From positions 248,001-312,000 of the forward strand of contig NZ_SJER01000004.1 in assembly GCF_004785955.1 (NCBI RefSeq): a stretch of DNA of 64,000 bases, in the 5' to 3' direction. The stretch's first letter is position 1. Every line of letters begins with the position of its first letter. Origin of the DNA: Halostella litorea. GTDB lineage: Archaea; Halobacteriota; Halobacteria; Halobacteriales; Natronoarchaeaceae. Of the stretch, positions 26,798 to 35,214 are shown one piece after another. The position numbers were made by a program, and so were the translations under genes. The notes beneath the pieces were generated by a model that was not told the DNA's origin, did no database searches, and worked only from the letters and a program-made list of their open reading frames with translations.

Positions 26798-28327
26798 TCA
26801 CTCGCGCTCGCCGGCGAGGAACTCCCCGAGCAGCTTCGCCTGGCCCGCACGGAGGTGGTGGAGCAGCGTCGGCGCGGTGATGTCGAGCGCCTCCGCGACC
26901 TCGGCGGCGCTGCTGCCCCGCGGCGACTCGAAATAGTCGGCGTAGTACGCCGTCCGGAGCGCGTTCTCCTGCCGGTCGGTCAGCCGCTCGCTCAGCGCGT
27001 CCCTGAACTCCCGTGCGGTCGCGACCTCGCGCTCCCGCTCGCGCTTCGCGGTCACCGTCGCGTCGTGGGTCCGGGTGACCGTCTCGGCGATCCGCCGCAC
27101 GTCCTCGTCGGGCGGGAGTTCGACGGCGACCTCCCCCTCCCCGTCCGCGAACGTCGCGGACTCGACGGTGACGCCCAGCGAGGCCAGCCGCCCCAGAAGC
27201 GTCTCCGCCGGGAGCGCCAGTTCGAGCCGGCCGGCGTCGCCACGCTCGTCGATGACCCGGGCCGACCGGACGTCGCTCCGGTCGGCGACCGCGTCCGCGA
27301 CCGCCCGCGGGCCGGCATCGCGCACGGCGAGGTAACAGCGGACTCCCTCCGTCCCCGGGACGACGCCGTCGACCGACAGTTCGGCGTCGCCCGCCGCGGC
27401 GACGAGCGGGTCGTCCCCGCCGGTCACGGACAGCGTCAGCTCCACGACGGTGTCGGCGCGCAGCAGGTTCCGGTTCCGCGCCGCGTTCACCGCGAACCCG
27501 GCCATCTCCCCGAGCGTGCCGAAGCTCTCGCGCTCCCGCTCGGAGAAGGCGTCCCGGTCGGTCGTGTAGACGGCGACGACGCCGTACACGCTCGCCCCGT
27601 AGGAAAGCGGGATCGCAAGCAGCGACTGGAGGCCGTCGGCGAAGGCGGCGCGCCGCACGGGCTCGGGCACCGACTCGTCGGCACCGACCGGCTGGACGAC
27701 CGTCGGCTCGCCCGACTCCATCGCCCGCCGCTCGGGCACGTCGTCGCCCCGGTCGAGCGAGGCCTCGACGCGGTCGAGCGTCCGCCCCGTCTCGCCGGCG
27801 CTCGCGCGCACCACGACATCGTCGCTCCCGAGTTCGCGCTCGCCGACCCACGCGAACTCGTAGATGTCCGTCTCGCCCAGGCGCTCGCAGATGGTCTCCG
27901 CGATCGCCTCGCGGTCGGACGCCTCGACGAGTTCCGCCAGCACGTCGGCGATGAGCCGGTTGATGATCGTCACCCGCTCTAGGTCGGCGTCGCGCTCGGC
28001 CAGCCGTCGCTCCGTCCGGTAGCGGTCGGTCACGTCGCGCAGGTACAGCGCGACCCGGTCCCCGAGCGGCACTATCGTCACCGCGAGCCACGTCTCCAGT
28101 TCCGGGTAGTACTCCTCGACTGCCGTCTCCGCCTCCGGCGGCGCGTCGAACGCCCGCGGCACGGCGGCCTCGACGGAGTCGGGGAACACCGCCCCGATGG
28201 GCTCGCCGGCGGCACCCGCCCCGTCGACGGCGAGCAGGTCGGCCGCGGCGTCGTTGACGGCGCGCACGGTGCCGTCGGGGTCGACCTCCACCATCCCGAC
28301 GGGCGCGCGCTCGAAGCGGTCGTCCAT
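26798..28327 (-). CDS. PAS-GAF-HTH10 (Bat-like) transcriptional regulator
   Basis: A 509-residue Bat-type regulator: an N-terminal PAS domain (RAPVGMVEVDPDGTVRAVNDAAADLL), a second sensory segment ending in LYLRDVTDRYRTERRLAERD, a GAF domain (about residues 120-260; QSLLAIPLSYGASVYGVVAVY), the bacterio-opsin-activator domain, and a C-terminal HTH-10 (LTDRQENALRTAYYADYFESPRGS...ALDITAPTLLHHLRAGQ). It probably senses redox, light or a small ligand and controls nearby promoters. It lies immediately upstream of the MMPL gene on the same strand. Confidence 0.85.
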   Translation of the reverse strand: MDDRFERAPVGMVEVDPDGTVRAVNDAAADLLAVDGAGAAGEPIGAVFPDSVEAAVPRAFDAPPEAETAVEEYYPELETWLAVTIVPLGDRVALYLRDVTDRYRTERRLAERDADLERVTIINRLIADVLAELVEASDREAIAETICERLGETDIYEFAWVGERELGSDDVVVRASAGETGRTLDRVEASLDRGDDVPERRAMESGEPTVVQPVGADESVPEPVRRAAFADGLQSLLAIPLSYGASVYGVVAVYTTDRDAFSERERESFGTLGEMAGFAVNAARNRNLLRADTVVELTLSVTGGDDPLVAAAGDAELSVDGVVPGTEGVRCYLAVRDAGPRAVADAVADRSDVRSARVIDERGDAGRLELALPAETLLGRLASLGVTVESATFADGEGEVAVELPPDEDVRRIAETVTRTHDATVTAKREREREVATAREFRDALSERLTDRQENALRTAYYADYFESPRGSSAAEVAEALDITAPTLLHHLRAGQAKLLGEFLAGERE

Positions 28328-28352
28328 GGGTACGCGTCAGCCGGCGGAACAA

Positions 28353-29411
28353 TCAGTCCTCCGGGTCGGCCTCGCCGGCCGGTTCGACGCCGCGGAACTC
28401 GACCCGCGTGCCGCCGCCGGCGGGCGACACAAGTTGCCGGGTCCAGCCGTGCAGGTCCGCGATCCGCGCGACGATCGCCAGCCCGAGTCCGGCACCGTGC
28501 TCGTCCGTGCTGTACCCCGGTTCGAACGCCCGCTCCCGCCGGTCGGCGGGGATCCCGACGCCGTCGTCGGCGACGTAGAACCCGTCGGCGTCGTCGAGCG
28601 GCCCGACGGCGACGGTGACGGATCCGTCCGCGGCCCCGTGCTCCGCGGTGTCCTGACGAGCCTGTGAGTCGGGGCCCGTCGAGCCGTGCTCGACGGCGTT
28701 CCGGAACAGGTTCTCGAAGAGGCGGCTCACCCGGTCCGGGTCGGCGACGGTCGTCGGCAGCGGCCCGTCGACGCGCAGCGCCGCCTCCCCCGTGTCGACG
28801 GTGTCCCAGGCCCGCTCCGCGACGGTCCCGAGGTCGACGGTCTGGTCCGGTTCCACCACGGTCTCCCCCCGCGCGAGAGTGAGCACGTCCTCGATGATGC
28901 GCTCCATGCGGTCGTGGGCCTGCTCGACGTAGTCGAAATGCTCAGGCTCGTCGTGTTCGCGCCCGGCCCGGAGGCGGGTCCTCGCCACGTCGAGCGGGTT
29001 CCTGAGGTCGTGGCTGACGACGCTGGCGACGTGGTCGACGCCGAGCGCTCCCGCGTCGTCCCCGAGAGCGTCGGCCTCCACCAGCAGGAGGAACCCCTGC
29101 TCGTCGCCCTCGGGCGGGATCGCCCGGACGTGATACGTGCGGCCGTCCGCCGCGTCGCCGTCGGCGACCCCGAGCCGCAGGTCCCCGCCCTCGGCGAGTA
29201 CGCGGTCGACGTCGCCGGCCTCGACCGCGAGCCCCAGCGACGCGAGGCAGTCCGCGACGGGCGTGCCCGCTGCGACGACGCCGAACTCCCGCTCGAAGGC
29301 GTCGTCGACCGCGCGGACCGTCGGCGTTCCGTCGGCCGTGTCGTACCGACACACCGGCCCCGGATAGCGTCCGGCGGGGATCGCCCACGGGTCGCCGGGT
29401 TCGTCCGTCAT
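28353..29411 (-). CDS. Soluble sensor histidine kinase
   Basis: A 352-residue cytoplasmic kinase: an N-terminal PAS-like domain (residues about 15-120), a HisKA dimerisation helix with the phospho-acceptor in VSHDLRNPLDVARTRL, and a HATPase_c domain with N-box LFENLFRNAVEHG, G1 VADDGVGIP and G2 GAGLGLAIVARI. There are no membrane segments. The ATG at 29411 follows GGGAGGG and is preferred over an in-frame GTG 87 bp upstream. It is followed within 26 bp by the PAS-GAF-HTH10 gene, so the two may form one operon. Confidence 0.85.
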   Translation of the reverse strand: MTDEPGDPWAIPAGRYPGPVCRYDTADGTPTVRAVDDAFEREFGVVAAGTPVADCLASLGLAVEAGDVDRVLAEGGDLRLGVADGDAADGRTYHVRAIPPEGDEQGFLLLVEADALGDDAGALGVDHVASVVSHDLRNPLDVARTRLRAGREHDEPEHFDYVEQAHDRMERIIEDVLTLARGETVVEPDQTVDLGTVAERAWDTVDTGEAALRVDGPLPTTVADPDRVSRLFENLFRNAVEHGSTGPDSQARQDTAEHGAADGSVTVAVGPLDDADGFYVADDGVGIPADRRERAFEPGYSTDEHGAGLGLAIVARIADLHGWTRQLVSPAGGGTRVEFRGVEPAGEADPED

Positions 29412-29422
29412 CCCTCCCGACT

Positions 29423-29491
29423 CACCCCCTTCCCGCCGACGGTGTCCGCGCCGGGGCCGCCCCGGTCCCGCTCGCCGTCCTGCCCGGTCAT
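29423..29491 (-). CDS. Possible 22-codon leader peptide gene
   Basis: An ATG about 30 nt after the ATAGCTAG/CTAAGG element opens a 22-codon frame (begins MTGQDGERDRGG) that ends 11 nt before the histidine kinase ATG, over the GGGAGGG sequence. Its position at the likely 5' end of the transcript suggests a leader, but nothing in the peptide is recognisable. Confidence 0.25.
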
Positions 29492-29502
29492 GCGTCACGC
29501 TT

Positions 29503-29538
29503 CGGGCTCCCCCGCCTTAGTATCGGAGTCTAGCTATA
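29503..29538 (-). promoter_or_regulatory. ATAGCTAG element upstream of the histidine kinase
   Basis: Reading on the minus strand: ATAGCTAG, two bases, TCCGA, three bases, CTAAGGCGGGG. The same layout occurs upstream of the MMPL gene and, less exactly, upstream of the winged-helix gene. Confidence 0.55.
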
Positions 29539-29554
29539 CAGACCCCCGTCCGCC

Positions 29555-31174
29555 TCACTCGCTTCGGTCGGGCACGGTCAACCGGACCGTCGTTCCGCCG
29601 GACGTGTCGAACGAGAGCGTCCCGTTGAGCTTCCGCACGCTCCACTTGAGCAGCCACAGGCCGAGCCCGGTGCCGTGCTGGAGCGGGGTCTCCGTCTCGG
29701 CGTCGAGCGAGTCGAGTTCCGAGTCGGGGATCCCCGGCCCGTCGTCCGCGACGGTTATCACGTACCCCGAATCCGACCTCTCGACCGTCGCGGTCACCGA
29801 CTCGGCGGCGTGTTCGACGGCGTTCTCGACCGCGCTCCGGACCGCCAGACGGAGGGCCTCCCAGTCGGTGACCAGCGGCGCGCGCTCCGGGACGTCGACT
29901 ATGACCCGGTCGTCGCCGGTTGCGGCCGCGAGCTCCCGGACGACCGCCGACAGGTCCGCCTCGCTGTACCGGGTGGGTCGGGAGACGAGCTGGTCGATCT
30001 CCCGCGCCTTCGCGCTGAGCGTGGCCAGTTCGTCGGCAGACTCGCGGATCTCGGCGGCGTACCCGTCACTGCTCTCGGCCTCGATGGCCTCCGCGTTCCC
30101 CTTGATGGCGTCGACCCGGTTCCGGAGGTTGTGCCGGAGGACGCGGTTCAACACCTCCAGGCGCTGCTTCCGGAGCTCCCGCTCGGTCACGTCGCGCAGG
30201 CTGAGCAGGGAGCCGAGCTGTCGGCCGTGCTGGTCGGTGAACGCCGTCACCTGCGGGTCGAACCGACGGTTCCCGACGGCCGTCGCCAGTTCGACCGTGT
30301 CGGTCTCCCGCAGTTCGTCGACCGTCCGGCCGACAAGCGACGCGAACGAGCCGCCGAGCGGGTCGGTCGGGTCGACGCCCAGCCGTTCGGCGGCCGTCTC
30401 GTTTATCTTGATCACCCGTCCCTCGCGGTCGACCACGACGACGAGGTCGTCGGTCTCGCGGGGGATCGCCCGCTCCCCCAGGGCCCCGGCCGCCGGCGTC
30501 GACTGGAACATCCCGAACCGGACCACCGACAGCGTGAGGCAGACCGCGGGCACCGCGAACGCGAGCGCGTAGACGGCGAAGATGGTCGCGTCCGAGGTCC
30601 GGCCGACCATGGTGCCGATCGAGTTTATCAGCACCAGCGGGGCCGTCCCCGCGAGGGTGAGGCTGACGCCCTGCCACGTCGACAGGTGCCCGAACTCGTA
30701 CGACGTCCGCAGGAGCAGGTAGCTGCCCACGGCGACGAGCGCGAACACGTACAGCAGCGAAAACGTCGCGAGGAGCTGGGTGAGGACCGTCGGGTGGCCG
30801 GACGACTGAATCGCGATGAGCCCGACGATGCCGACGACCGGGACCGAGATTAGCCCGGCGGTTCGCAGCCGAAACGCCGTGACCCGTCCGGTGTACCGGA
30901 GGGAGAACAGTATCCACGGCACCATCGAGACCACCCACCCCGTGAGCGCCACGCTCCGCCACAGCGGCATCCTCGCCTCCGGCACCTCCGTTCCGCCGGC
31001 GAGCGCGACGGCCCCGCTGGCGACGGCCGTCAACCCCAGCACCGCGGCGACCGTGGCGAACCCGTTCGCCCCCGGTTCGTCCCAGCGTCGATAGCAGTGG
31101 CCCCCCAGCCAGCACAGCACGGTCCCGGCCAGTAGCGCGACGCCGACCAGTCCGTTCTCCAGGGAGACCGCCAT
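29555..31174 (-). CDS. Membrane histidine kinase with 7TM-type N-terminus and PAS domain
   Basis: A 539-residue kinase. The first about 220 residues contain seven or so hydrophobic helices (the N-terminal 7TM sensor module of haloarchaeal kinases). They are followed by a PAS domain (DDLVVVVDREGRVIKINETAAERLG), a HisKA-like helix with RVLRHNLRNRVDAIKGNAEAI, and a HATPase_c domain with SAVENAVEHA, VADDGPGIP and GTGLGLWLLKW. It probably senses a membrane or extracellular signal; its partner could be the HalX regulator 600 bp away. The ATG at 31174 (MAVSLENGLVGVALLAG) is chosen so that the first helix starts directly. Confidence 0.85.
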   Translation of the reverse strand: MAVSLENGLVGVALLAGTVLCWLGGHCYRRWDEPGANGFATVAAVLGLTAVASGAVALAGGTEVPEARMPLWRSVALTGWVVSMVPWILFSLRYTGRVTAFRLRTAGLISVPVVGIVGLIAIQSSGHPTVLTQLLATFSLLYVFALVAVGSYLLLRTSYEFGHLSTWQGVSLTLAGTAPLVLINSIGTMVGRTSDATIFAVYALAFAVPAVCLTLSVVRFGMFQSTPAAGALGERAIPRETDDLVVVVDREGRVIKINETAAERLGVDPTDPLGGSFASLVGRTVDELRETDTVELATAVGNRRFDPQVTAFTDQHGRQLGSLLSLRDVTERELRKQRLEVLNRVLRHNLRNRVDAIKGNAEAIEAESSDGYAAEIRESADELATLSAKAREIDQLVSRPTRYSEADLSAVVRELAAATGDDRVIVDVPERAPLVTDWEALRLAVRSAVENAVEHAAESVTATVERSDSGYVITVADDGPGIPDSELDSLDAETETPLQHGTGLGLWLLKWSVRKLNGTLSFDTSGGTTVRLTVPDRSE

Positions 31175-31280
31175 TGCTACACACGTCAGCGACCAGGCAC
31201 AATACAGCAACGGTTCGCGGTCGCGTTCGGCCCGGGAACGCAGGCTGCGGACGGGGGTCCGGGGCTGCGCGGTCCACGTA

Positions 31281-31334
31281 GCTAGCCATCCCGAGCGGTC
31301 CGGTCCGAATAGCTAGCCCCCGTATCCAGGGGGA
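31281..31334 (+). promoter_or_regulatory. AGCTAGC boxes upstream of the winged-helix gene
   Basis: TAGCTAGCCATCCCG (from 31279) and AATAGCTAGCCCCCG (from 31308) followed by ATCCAGGGGG resemble the boxes upstream of the MMPL and kinase genes. They lie between divergent genes (7TM kinase and winged-helix protein). Confidence 0.5.
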
Positions 31335-31354
31335 TCGGGGTGGTTCGACGCCGT

Positions 31355-31768
31355 ATGACGACGCCACAGCCCGTCACGAACGACCGCTCCGACGCCACCA
31401 CAGGGAGGCGGCGACCGGCTGGTTCCGCCCCGACGGCTTCTGCGGACGAACTGCTCGAACTGCTCGGGGACGACCACGCCCGGCGGGTGCTTCGGGCGGT
31501 CGCTGACCGCCCCCGGACCGGGCGGGAACTGGTGGCCGCGCTCGACGCCTCGAAGTCGACCGTCTACCGCCGGCTCGAACGGCTGGAGGCCGCCGGCCTC
31601 GCGGAATCGACCCTGACGATCGACCCCGACGGCAATCACCGCAAGCGGTTCCACGCCGTCGACGCGGTGCTCGAATTCGACCTCAGCCCGGGCGGCCTGA
31701 GCGTCTCGGTTGGAACCGGGGCGGGGAGCGACGTGCGGGCGAACCGGGTGGTCCACGCGGACGACTGA
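31355..31768 (+). CDS. Winged-helix (ArsR-like) DNA-binding protein
   Basis: A 137-residue protein with a disordered N-terminus and a winged helix at about residues 32-100 (DELLELLGDDHARRVLRAVADR...ALDASKSTVYRRLERLEAAGL). The C-terminal 30 residues are low complexity. It is transcribed divergently from the 7TM kinase, with AGCTAGC boxes between them, so it may autoregulate and control the island. Confidence 0.75.
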   Translation: MTTPQPVTNDRSDATTGRRRPAGSAPTASADELLELLGDDHARRVLRAVADRPRTGRELVAALDASKSTVYRRLERLEAAGLAESTLTIDPDGNHRKRFHAVDAVLEFDLSPGGLSVSVGTGAGSDVRANRVVHADD

Positions 31769-31784
31769 CCGGCCGCCCCGCGGA

Positions 31785-32366
31785 TCACCTGCTCTCGCGG
31801 CTAACGGAGTCGAACCGTTCGAACAGGGCGGCCGGGTCGTCGAGCAGGCGACGGGCACGCCGCTCCAGCCGCTCGGCCCGCGTCGTGGCGTCCCGATACC
31901 CCTCATGGTCCTCCAGACGTTCGGCCGGGAGTTCCGCCTCGATGACGCGGCGCTTCGCCTCGAGGCTGAAGTACTCCCCGAGGGTCTCGTACCCCAGCGT
32001 AGTGCACTGCTGCTCGACGGCCGTCCGGACGTCCTCACGCTCGACCGGCTTGCAGAGGTAGTCGTCGAACGGCATGTCCAGCACGTCGAACCCCGGGTCG
32101 ATGGCGGTCACCATGATGACCCGGCCGTCGAACCCGCGGTCGTCGAGCGCGTCGAGCACGTCGTCGCCCGACAGCCCCGGCATGTGCCGGTCGAGGAGGA
32201 CCACGTCGACGTCGCCCTCGGCGACGGCCGAGAGGGCGGGCTCGCCGCCGTACACGGTGTCGACGGCACAGAGGCCCCGCAGGCGGAGGGCGTAGGCGTC
32301 GGCCACCTGCTTCTCGTCGTCCACGACGAGCGCCCGCGGCAGCGGTTCGTCCGTGCGGTCTCCCAT
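31785..32366 (-). CDS. HalX-domain response regulator
   Basis: A 193-residue response regulator: a receiver domain (residues about 12-125; acidic pocket VVDDEKQVA, phospho-acceptor Asp in VVLLDRHMPGLSG, switch Thr in IMVTAID, Lys in LCKPVERE) followed by the HalX domain (SLEAKRRVIEAELPAERLEDHEGY...ERLERRARRLLDD). HalX proteins are the usual partners of haloarchaeal histidine kinases, and two kinases are nearby. The ATG at 32366 gives MGDRTDEPLPRALVV; the upstream open frame lacks family features. Confidence 0.87.
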   Translation of the reverse strand: MGDRTDEPLPRALVVDDEKQVADAYALRLRGLCAVDTVYGGEPALSAVAEGDVDVVLLDRHMPGLSGDDVLDALDDRGFDGRVIMVTAIDPGFDVLDMPFDDYLCKPVEREDVRTAVEQQCTTLGYETLGEYFSLEAKRRVIEAELPAERLEDHEGYRDATTRAERLERRARRLLDDPAALFERFDSVSRESR

Positions 32367-32443
32367 CGTTACGTGGAACACGATCCCGGAGTGACAAAAC
32401 GTGATTGGTGTGGCGGCGGGCGGGAGCTTCGTACCCTCGCAGA

Positions 32444-33802
32444 TCACGCGTCCCCGACGGCCGCCTCGAGCGCATCGGTCGCCGCGTCGACGTCGACGGA
32501 TTCGCCGCTCACCAGCCAGTCGTCGACGGCTCCGAGCAACGCCTCTACCGTCCCCGGCGCGAGCGTGAGTTCCACGGCCGGGAGGCGCTCGTCGGCGTCC
32601 CGATACGCCAGCGCGACGGCCGACAGCGGCGGGTCGAACCGCTCGGGCGGGACGTCCGTCCGGGGCGGCACGGATCCGCGCGGAACGGCCGGGTTCTCGC
32701 TGTCCTCGGGGTTCGGATCCGGACGCGCCGCGGCCGACGACGGACGGTTGAACGCGACCTGGCCGGCCTTCGTGCTCGCGAACGCGAGCCACGCCGCCGC
32801 CCCGTCCGGGGAGGCGGAGTCCGCCGTCGGGACGAACGCCTCGTACCGGACGACCGGCGCGTCCCCGAGGCCGACGAGGCCCCAGCTACCGTCGCCTTCG
32901 GGTTCATTCCGGTGGCCGAACCCGGCCCGACGGAGGTACGACGACAGCCACGACCCGGCCTGAACGGCGGCCGCCTCCCCGTTCCCGACCCGGCGGCCCG
33001 CTTCGGCGAACGTCCCGCTCGAACGGTCCCCGGCGGCGAGGAGGCGTGCCGTCGCCGACACCGCTTCGCGGACGGCGGACCGGCCGCCGTCGCCCGAGAG
33101 GAACCGCCGGTACGCCCCGGGGTCGTCGGCGGCGAGCAGGGCGGTGAACAACTGGAGCGTGGACCTCGGCCAGACGAGCGCGTGGGCGAACGGCCGCGCG
33201 TCGACCGACGACCTCGCGACTGCCTCGACGGCCCCGAGGAGTCCGTCGACGGACGAGAGTGACGCGGGGTCGATCCCGGCGGCGGCGAGGACGTCGACGT
33301 TGTAGTAGACGGTATCGACCCGGAAGGCGGCGACCGGGACGGCCCGGTAGGCTCCGCCCCGCCGACACGCTTCCCGGGCGAGCGGCGGGTGCGCGTCCGC
33401 GGCGTCGCCGACCCACGCGTCCTCGACGGTCGACAGCGAGCCGTCGAACGGGGCCAGGTTCCCGCCCGGCACGGTTCCGAACACCTCCGGCGGGTCGCCG
33501 CCCTCGATGCGTCGGCCCACGAGTTCGTCGACGCTTAGGTCCGCCACGGTCCGCACGTCCGTCGCCACCGCCGGGTGGGCGTCGCCGAACGCCGCGGTGA
33601 ACGACTCGCTCGCGACCCGGTCGGGGCCGGACGTCCAGTTGTGCAGGACCTCGACCGGCGTTCCCGTCTCGGTGGGCCCGCTCGTCGCCGTCGGGTCGCC
33701 GGACGACGCGCAGCCGACGAGGCTTCCGAAGCCCCCCGTGGCGAGCGCGGCCAGCAGCGGCCGTCGCCGGGAGGTCGGCTGGGCTTCCGGGGGACCAGTC
33801 AT
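32444..33802 (-). CDS. Orphan extracellular solute-binding lipoprotein (sugar type)
   Basis: The 452-residue family 1 binding protein has a twin-arginine signal (SRRRPLLAALATGG) and lipobox (SLVGC), then a type II binding fold beginning VEVLHNWTSGPDRVAS. It is a distant paralogue of the sugar-binding protein at 56.0-57.3 kb (EVLHGWTGGDGSDA). No permease or ATPase adjoins it. The neighbours are a HalX regulator and histidine kinases, so it may deliver a ligand signal to a sensor kinase rather than to a transporter, or share a transporter elsewhere. Confidence 0.8.
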   Translation of the reverse strand: MTGPPEAQPTSRRRPLLAALATGGFGSLVGCASSGDPTATSGPTETGTPVEVLHNWTSGPDRVASESFTAAFGDAHPAVATDVRTVADLSVDELVGRRIEGGDPPEVFGTVPGGNLAPFDGSLSTVEDAWVGDAADAHPPLAREACRRGGAYRAVPVAAFRVDTVYYNVDVLAAAGIDPASLSSVDGLLGAVEAVARSSVDARPFAHALVWPRSTLQLFTALLAADDPGAYRRFLSGDGGRSAVREAVSATARLLAAGDRSSGTFAEAGRRVGNGEAAAVQAGSWLSSYLRRAGFGHRNEPEGDGSWGLVGLGDAPVVRYEAFVPTADSASPDGAAAWLAFASTKAGQVAFNRPSSAAARPDPNPEDSENPAVPRGSVPPRTDVPPERFDPPLSAVALAYRDADERLPAVELTLAPGTVEALLGAVDDWLVSGESVDVDAATDALEAAVGDA

Positions 33803-34073
33803 CGATCCAGGTGGTTCGCCGATGAGCTACAAATGTTTTCCGCCGCAGACGAAGCGTATCTATCTCCCGAATCGTCGGAACACTCCATCGAGCGATGGGC
33901 CTTCGCCCGTCCGGCCGACCACACGAATCGCTCCGCGCATCCCCCCGTGCTCTCATCGGGGTGGACCCCGTCGAAACTCGGCCTCCCGAAACCCCTCGTA
34001 CGGTCCCGACCGAGCGACCTTTGCTCCGGGACGGAGGGGCAACGTTTTTTCCGTCGACCGCCTGTCACCGATC

Positions 34074-34319
34074 ATGGACCTACAAGAGATCGAGGAACTC
34101 ATCGAATCGCACGTGCCCGACGCCGAGGCCGAAGTGATCCAGCCTCGCGGCCCCGAGGACGACGACCACCTCGCCGCCCGCGTCGTCTCCCCCGCGTTCG
34201 AGGGGAAGTCGCTCGTCGACCAGCACGAACTCGTCTACGACGCGCTGGAGGGGCGCATGACCGAGGACATCCACGCGCTCGAACTGAAGACGTACACGCC
34301 CGACGAGGCCCCGGCCTGA
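34074..34319 (+). CDS. BolA/IbaG-family protein
   Basis: An 81-residue BolA-like protein with a class II KH-like fold: DLQEIEELIESHVPDAEAEVIQP, then the DHLAARVVSPAFEGKSLVDQHELVYDAL motif with the conserved His that ligates a shared Fe-S cluster. The ATG at 34074 is chosen; upstream in-frame codons lack similarity. The CGFS glutaredoxin follows 63 bp downstream on the same strand, the classical partner in [2Fe-2S] cluster trafficking. Confidence 0.85.
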   Translation: MDLQEIEELIESHVPDAEAEVIQPRGPEDDDHLAARVVSPAFEGKSLVDQHELVYDALEGRMTEDIHALELKTYTPDEAPA

Positions 34320-34382
34320 CGCCGCCGGTCCCCGACCGCCGACAGCGGTAGGCATTTGTTTCCGGGACCGCTCCGGTGTGGT

Positions 34383-34724
34383 ATGGGATTCGAACCGACT
34401 GCGGACCTCTCGCCTGAGGAAGCACAGGAGCGCGTCGACAGCGCCATCGAGGAAAACGAGGTCGTCCTGTTCATGAAGGGGACCGAACTGATGCCCCAGT
34501 GTGGCTTCTCCCGCCGCGCGCTCGGCCTGATCGACCAGCACCGCGACGAGTACGAAACCGTCGACGTGCTCGAAGCCCTCGACGAGTACCGCGAAGCCCT
34601 CGAAGCACACAGCGGCTGGGAGACGATCCCCCAGACGTTCGTCGACGGCGAGTTCGTCGGCGGCAGCGACATCCTCGCGGAACTCGACGAGCGCGGCGAA
34701 CTCGCCGACGAACTGTCGGCGTAA
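34383..34724 (+). CDS. Monothiol CGFS glutaredoxin (Grx4 type)
   Basis: A 113-residue monothiol glutaredoxin with active site PQCGFS (Cys40), preceded by VVLFMKGTELM and followed by the cis-Pro loop WETIPQTFVDGEFVGGSD. Such proteins bind a bridging [2Fe-2S] cluster with glutathione-like thiols or a BolA partner and hand clusters on. The ATG at 34383 follows a likely short leader. The N-terminal 20 residues (DLSPEEAQERVDSAI) are the usual helix. Confidence 0.88.
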   Translation: MGFEPTADLSPEEAQERVDSAIEENEVVLFMKGTELMPQCGFSRRALGLIDQHRDEYETVDVLEALDEYREALEAHSGWETIPQTFVDGEFVGGSDILAELDERGELADELSA

Positions 34725-34728
34725 CTGC

Positions 34729-35214
34729 CTAGTCCACGTACTCGTACCCCCACTCGGACAGCGTCGCCGCGATGGCCTCGGCGTCGGCCGTCGCCACCAT
34801 CGCCTCGCGGACGTCTAACTTCTTCAGGTCCTTCTCGCGGATGTCCAGTTCGTCGGCGACGGCGTCCATGATCGCGTCCTCCGCCGCGGAGTACTCGTCC
34901 CGGAGGAAGAACTGGTGGACGTTGTCGCGGTCCTCCTTGACCCGCGAACGCCGGAGGACCCACGGGATCTCCGTCGGTTCGTCGTCCCCGTCGTCGCTGT
35001 TGCCCGCATCGTCGGTGTCGTCGGTCGCGTCGTCGTCTCCTCCTCGTGACTGGTCGCGGTCGTCACGCTGTCCGCGGCGGTCGGCCCGCTCGTTCGTCGA
35101 CGGTGACTCCGCGGTCGACTCCTCCGCCGGGACCTCGGGCTCGCCTTCGGCTCCCCCGTCGTCGGGCTCCACAGGGTCGTCGGCGAACGGGTCGTCGCCG
35201 GCTCCGGACTTCAT
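34729..35214 (-). CDS. Acidic ParA-operon partner protein (putative centromere-binding/adaptor)
   Basis: A 161-residue protein with a long disordered Asp/Glu-rich first half (residues 1-85) and a compact C-terminal part starting IPWVLRRSRVKEDRDNVHQFFLRDE and ending ISEW-like (TLSEWGYEYVD). The basic RRSRVKEDR patch may contact DNA. Its ATG overlaps the parA stop by 4 bases, so it is translated with parA. By position it would be the ParB-equivalent of this partition module, but no ParB, ribbon-helix-helix or known HTH motif is evident. The function is inference. Confidence 0.6.
   Translation of the reverse strand: MKSGAGDDPFADDPVEPDDGGAEGEPEVPAEESTAESPSTNERADRRGQRDDRDQSRGGDDDATDDTDDAGNSDDGDDEPTEIPWVLRRSRVKEDRDNVHQFFLRDEYSAAEDAIMDAVADELDIREKDLKKLDVREAMVATADAEAIAATLSEWGYEYVD

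Noticed and set aside
33507-34319. 270-codon version of the BolA gene
   Set aside because: The N-terminal 189 codons overlap the opposite-strand binding-protein gene and lack BolA similarity. The 81-residue form is the normal family length.
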